Origin: Paraflavisolibacter caeni
GTDB taxonomy: Bacteria; Bacteroidota; Bacteroidia; Chitinophagales; Chitinophagaceae
Length of the DNA stretch: 64,000 nucleotides
Assembly (NCBI RefSeq): GCF_025628885.1
Contig: NZ_JAOTIF010000009.1
Coordinates: forward strand, 124,001 to 188,000
Direction of reading: 5' to 3'
In this document: positions 63,864 to 64,000 of the stretch, in pieces
How positions within the stretch are numbered: the stretch's first letter is position 1
Layout: every line of letters starts with the position of its first letter
The notes under the pieces: model-generated
What the model saw: the letters and a program-made list of their open reading frames with translations, nothing else
Databases searched by the model: none
Told to the model about the DNA's origin: nothing
Position numbers and translations under genes: made by a program

Positions 63864-64000
63864 CTATGCACCGGGCTGGTGATAGCCGATTGCTTGGACA
63901 CGGCCAAGCGCATCTAAAGTTTCTTCTACGGTTAGTAGCACGGTTGTCTCAAATTTCGACAAAGCACCACCTCCGCTAATTGCGATTGCAACTGCTGCCA
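63864..64000 (-). CDS. Second GYD-domain protein, C-terminal part (cut by window edge)
   Basis: The frame from 64000 to a TAG at 63864 reads AAVAIAISGGGALSKFETTV, then LLTVEETLDALGRVQAIGYH and QPGA. It is nearly the same as the end of the GYD gene at 63138-63647 (AAVGIAISAGGALSKFETTV, then LLTVDETLDALRRAQTIGYR and PPGAK). The two form a tandem duplication on the same strand. The start lies outside the window. Confidence 0.88.
   Translation of the reverse strand, partial: AAVAIAISGGGALSKFETTVLLTVEETLDALGRVQAIGYHQPGA

Noticed and set aside
1-64000. CRISPR array, rRNA, tRNA or complete insertion sequence
   Set aside because: No regularly spaced identical direct repeats, no rRNA or tRNA signature and no transposase frame were seen.

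Overview
The window looks like a chromosomal segment of a Bacteroidota bacterium, most likely Chitinophagaceae-like. The grounds are two SusC/SusD pairs, an ECF-sigma/FecR cassette next to a SusC carrying an STN domain, a C-terminal type IX secretion sorting domain, many secreted glycoside hydrolases, FtsX-type permeases, mostly A-rich and weak ribosome binding sites, and moderate GC. I saw no rRNA or tRNA gene, CRISPR array or intact transposase.

Layout. Positions 1-8.5 kb (+) hold the tail of a sialate O-acetylesterase, then SusC, SusD and a GH2 beta-galactosidase-type enzyme: a small polysaccharide utilization locus. 8.5-15.8 kb (-) is an intracellular sugar-metabolism run: Gfo/Idh/MocA oxidoreductase, TIM-barrel sugar epimerase, MFS transporter and a 1165-residue ThuA/dehydrogenase/HEAT/cupredoxin fusion, faced by a divergent AraC regulator. 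16.8-20.7 kb (-) has a frameshifted GH20 hexosaminidase and a parallel beta-helix protein. 21-24.5 kb (-) has a serine hydrolase with ankyrin repeats and a matrixin-like lipoprotein. 24.9-29 kb (+) is a large PL11 rhamnogalacturonan lyase. 29.2-31.8 kb is an AT-rich island (small membrane-anchored protein, HTTM membrane protein, glycosyltransferase). 32-36.4 kb has an FtsX/MacB-like permease and a pirin/YceI pair under a divergent HxlR regulator, with YceI frameshifted. 36.5-39.5 kb (-) has GH43 and GH63-like enzymes; 39.8-41.3 kb is an orphan PAS histidine kinase. 41.3-49.7 kb (-) is a sigma/FecR/SusC/SusD/phosphoesterase locus. 50-57.5 kb holds housekeeping and accessory genes, including a deleted amidase pseudogene and a purine transport pair.

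The most unusual part is 57.6-63.1 kb. Seven small genes, all on the minus strand and mostly of unknown function, are each separated by an imperfect palindrome. Six of the palindromes are 132-141 bp long and one is about 197 bp. Their ends resemble the outer cores of integron attC sites: an AAC-type core at or inside the stop codon of one gene, and a GTT-type core just before the start codon of the next. This is the layout of an integron-like gene-cassette array without a visible integrase. I propose it as a candidate cassette array (CALIN-like or a Bacteroidota-specific variant); the palindromes are directly visible, and the recombination function is inference.

Three genes are broken (GH20 and YceI by frameshift, amidase by internal deletion). 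A headless coding-like remnant lies at 20.84-21.02 kb. A GYD-domain lipoprotein gene is tandemly duplicated at the right edge and has a textbook Shine-Dalgarno site, unusual for this phylum.
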